NCBI GenBank assembly: GCA_019649035.1 | Contig: BMAT01005945.1 | Location: 95,730-118,190 of the forward strand | Length of the DNA stretch: 22,461 nucleotides | DNA from: Elysia marginata | Taxonomy: Eukaryota; Mollusca; Gastropoda; Plakobranchidae | Direction: 5' to 3' | Shown: positions 19,046 through 22,461 of the stretch, piece by piece | How the letters are laid out: the number at the start of each line of letters is the position of its first letter | How positions within the stretch are numbered: position 1 is the first letter of the stretch | Notes under the pieces: model-generated | What the model saw: the letters and a program-made list of their open reading frames with translations, nothing else | What the model was told of the DNA's origin: nothing | Database searches by the model: none | Made by a program: the position numbers and the translations under genes

Positions 19046-19268
19046 CTTGATTATTGAGTGTCTCCATCATTCTTATTGATACACTGTTGTTCTGATGAGA
19101 GTAGAATCTTCTCAGAAATCTTGATTATTGAGTGTCTCCATCAATCTTATTGATACACTGTTCTTCTGATGAGAGTAGAATCTTCTCAGAAATCTTGATA
19201 TATTGAGTGTCTCCATCACTCTTATTGATACACTGTTCTTCTGATGAGAGTAGAATCTTCTCAGAAAT
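19046..19268. repeat. 74-bp tandem repeat, three copies
   Basis: Copies start at 19046, 19120 and 19194 with CTTGATTATTGAGTGTC (the third has one extra base) and end with CTTCTCAGAAAT. Only a few mismatches separate them. No open frame of note. Confidence 0.93.
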
Positions 19269-22200
19269 CATATCTACCGGTATTTTCTGTGATTCAACCA
19301 AAATACATGCAAGAACCTTTTAAAATGTCATAGTTATCGCTATAATGTGATTTTAGTTTACAAAATGCCTCAAGCTTTCCAACCCATTAATCTTCAACAA
19401 GTGCAGCAGCAGCCATGTTTTTTTTGTTCTAATGTTTTAATGGTATCTGTTTCTACCTGACTTACTCGTGTGCTCAATCCAAACATGGTTTTTACATGTT
19501 AATTTCTACCTCAGTTTATGGGCTACAATTGAAGCTCGTAAATCATCAGTGATCTGCATGAGAATGGCAACAACCGAGGGAAGACTGAAATTGTTAAGAG
19601 CTCCATGTTACCAATATCATCAACCTGCAACATGGCTACCTCCACTCTTTAGTTCCATATCATCACGGTGCTAAATCAATAGCAGCAGCAGCGGTTCAGT
19701 GGATGTTACACAAATCTCAATGTATCGTTAAAGAGGCGTTGTTTTGCATTCACTGATTCAGTGCCAACTATGAGCAAACATTCTATGCCTTTACCCATCA
19801 ATATTTACAGACAAGGCAAACCGTGGGTCCGGAGTGACAGGGCCGTATGTCCAGTTGCCTTGGTTTTCAGATAAACCAGTTTGAAATTTTTAAAAATGAC
19901 ATGAGTTATTTAGAAGTACTTGTTCATTTTGTAAAAAAAAAAGTGGCATAAGTATGGCTCTTTGGTCTTTCAAACTTCTACAAGTCAAAGAAAATACATG
20001 TAATTATTTTTTATGTGGGTGATCACAAATTAATTTCTGCAAAATCTGGACTTATTACTGTGTCATTCTTGACCTGCGAAATGTGAAAAGTAATTTTGTA
20101 ATAGAAATGGAAATTGGCTCACTTTTTTTTAGTTGTACTGGCAAAATTTTTTTAGGAACTTCATGAATATTTTTTATTTTTCCTGTCATGATGGGTTTTC
20201 TGCTGTGTCTTTGTCATTTGAAAACAGTTTTCAAGATTAGTTTAAAAGCGTTTTTTATACTAAAAATGAAGAACTTAAACAATGATAGTTTCTATGTACG
20301 CCTACCGTAGACACGTGGAATTTTCATCCTAATATGTTGAAGCTCCTATACTGAATTAACAATTTAAAATCTTAAGTTGTTTCAGAGCATAGATGAAGGA
20401 TGTGATGTGGTTTTTTGGGGGGTCAGATTTACAAAAAGGTCTATCTCAAAGAAGAGAAGTTTTTATGCTTCAGTGACATAATGTTGTAAGTCAATTAAAA
20501 ATCTGCATTTTGCTGTTGACCATCATGTGGTTAACGTTTTATTTTACAGTTTCTGTGTGAAAATATTTCCCATGTTTGTTAGGCAATTACCAGTTCCTAG
20601 TTTGCTTGTATTTATCCCCATATGAATATATGCTTACCTGAAAATGTTACCAAAATAGGCCTATAACAAAACCAAAATTCAAAAAAAAAATAAATTAAAA
20701 GCTGCTATTTAAAACATAAAAAAATCCCTCAAAACCAAATCGTTTTACCTGTTGTTAAACTAGTTTTCTTTCAGTGTTTAACTTCTACAGATTATTTGTT
20801 TGCAAGCCTGTGATTCTGTGACAGTGCCTGGTAGCATGAGATCTAGTGGAGAAGCTGGAAATATTATGAACATACATGGGAGAAGTTTAATGTTTTTTTT
20901 GTATGTAAGGTTCTGAATATCTGTCGTCTGTGTCATGTTTACAATCTGTATAGCCTGGTACATCCAGCTCTAAATTTCCTCATGGATTTACAAAGTCTTA
21001 TCTCACATTCTATGTCAATTTCTTATTGTTTTAATATCAACAGTGTTCACTTGCACAGCAATATGTTGATGAGTCTTTCTCTTTCATTGCATTTTTATAA
21101 AATATGCTCAAATTTTGTAACAGATTTGTTCAAAAATTAGTTTCCAGCTTTTATCACGCTGCTAGTCTACTGGGAAGAGATGAAGGAGGAGTGAGAGGGA
21201 CACCAGTAGATCAGATCTGCTCGTATAAAGAGTGTGATCTGACGTGTTTTTAACTTGTTTAAAACGGTTTTGAAAGAACATTCATTGTAAAATAACTGTT
21301 TAGGTAGGCTCTAAAAATGGATCATTCTGTATTATAATGTAAATATGGGTTGAAAAATGGCATCTTTAAAATGTGCAAAGGATACTGTTTTTATTGTGTG
21401 ACTTAATTCTTGTTGGCTCTTTTACTGCTTCATATTCTGCTTCCATTTTTACTTACAGCCTTAACACTGTGGAATTTTATGTTATTTGCTCTATACAGGC
21501 AAACCGTTTCTTACACTGCTCTGTATGATATTTTTAACATGATTCAGTTCTATGTCTTACTTCATTGTATAGAAATATCAAGAAACAGGAAGTGTGCGTT
21601 GGAGGAATCTAAAGTGATACTTTTTTTTTATTTGTTCTGTGATAGTGGACAGCAGTGATGGCTTTTCTGGCTGGTTAGAAATGAAAAATTTCTCTTGACA
21701 CACAATGATATTGTTTAGGTTTACTTTTACGATTGCATTTTCGTGTTTTTTTTTCTAGATTTTCCCTTTTTTTTAATGTTGGCTTTTATCAGTGCTTTGA
21801 TTGAAGGAAAATTTAAACAAAAATAGACATATGGGATTGTTTAATTTACATCAACCTGTATCTACAAGTAGATCTAGATTTGCTGACAACAGCCTTTGTA
21901 AAAACTTTTGATCTAGAGATCTCAGAACATCATGAAATAGCTGTAGCGTAAAAATATAAGTAGGAAGTAACGTATATAATATAAAATATGATTGTTAGCA
22001 ATATTCAGAGACATGTGAATAAGCTTGCTGTTTTATTACCGACTCCGAGTATGAGAGAGTACGAGAAATGATGTAACCACTACTGCACTCGCAGCGTGTG
22101 TTGTGGCAGGAATTGATGCACCTAGACCTGTTCTCCCACTGTGCAGCATGAAAAGTTGAAACAATTATTTGAGGTCTCAACTTAACTCAAACTTGGCTGT

Positions 22201-22461
22201 CTTATCTAGGGGAAACAACTGCATCTGTGGGGAAGAGTTACTTCCTAAAAGAAATCACAGCAAATTTTTATCTCTTTTTTTTTATTGAGGGTTTTATGTA
22301 ATATAAATATGTCAATTTGATTTTTAAATTAGCAAAGTGTCTAAAATTGTTATGAAAAAGTTATTTAAAAGTGAAAAGATGAAGAGAAATAATTGATAAG
22401 TTTTGGTCAATGTTAAGTTTTATGACGTAGATATGGTGAAGATAATTAGTTGTTTCCAGAC

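Larger units (their letters stand above)
17663..22461 (+). other. 3' UTR and intergenic sequence; no further gene seen
   Basis: The left part must be the 3' UTR of the kinase gene, but its end is not determined. The region is AT-rich, with (TAA)n at 18204-18224, a 22-bp triplet repeat (18922-18987), a 74-bp triplet repeat (19046-19268), and from 19270 onward no repeats or exons that I can support. The longest open frames here (such as 21410-21658) look like chance. Confidence 0.6.

Noticed and set aside
15798..19268. CRISPR-like array
   Set aside because: The repeats are directly adjacent without unique spacers, and the window is clearly eukaryotic.
21410..21658. Hydrophobic 82-residue open frame in the right flank
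   Set aside because: T-rich sequence readily gives Leu/Phe-rich frames. There is no splice context, domain or codon signal.

Overview
This is eukaryotic genomic DNA, most likely from an invertebrate animal and probably a mollusc. It has AT-rich introns of 0.6-4.5 kb with GT-AG junctions, short GC-richer exons, tRNA-derived SINEs, small inverted-repeat DNA transposons and many short tandem duplications. The mollusc assignment is inferred from the overall repeat style, not proven.

One gene can be supported. Ten plus-strand exons (86-137, 4606-4731, 5569-5818, 6464-6610, 9007-9160, 10603-10716, 12110-12179, 13404-13591, 15692-15820, 17546-17662) join with fully compatible phases into 1347 bases: 448 residues plus a stop. 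The 5' end of the gene lies outside the window. The product is a single-pass membrane protein kinase: a Cys-rich extracellular stub, one membrane helix, a Gly-rich cytoplasmic linker, a kinase domain and a short basic, Ser-rich tail. The core catalytic residues are present (beta3 Lys165, alphaC Glu187, HRD Asp265, Asn270, DFG Asp284, APE Glu322, Arg405; numbering starts at the window's first coding base). The glycine loop is degenerate. The activation segment has no tyrosine, so the protein falls between tyrosine kinases and tyrosine-kinase-like (TKL) kinases.

The introns carry the repeats. Intron 1 holds a tRNA-SINE and a 30-bp minisatellite. Intron 3 holds a 34-bp repeat. Intron 4 holds a TA-flanked inverted-repeat transposon with a second, TTA-flanked (Harbinger-like) element nested inside it. 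Intron 5 holds a SINE interrupted by a small TA-flanked MITE, and the SINE in intron 1 serves as its empty-site comparator. Intron 8 holds a SINE with a 10-bp target duplication and a possible TTAA-flanked mini-element. Intron 9 starts inside a 72-bp tandem array.

Two local duplications affect the gene itself. The 72-bp array copies the exon 9 end together with its splice donor four times. A tandem duplication just after the stop codon repeats the C-terminal coding segment, with differences concentrated at third codon positions and an in-frame candidate splice acceptor. These are the most interesting signals here.

From 17663 to the right end I see 3' UTR or intergenic sequence with candidate poly(A) signals, a triplicated 74-bp repeat and no convincing further gene.
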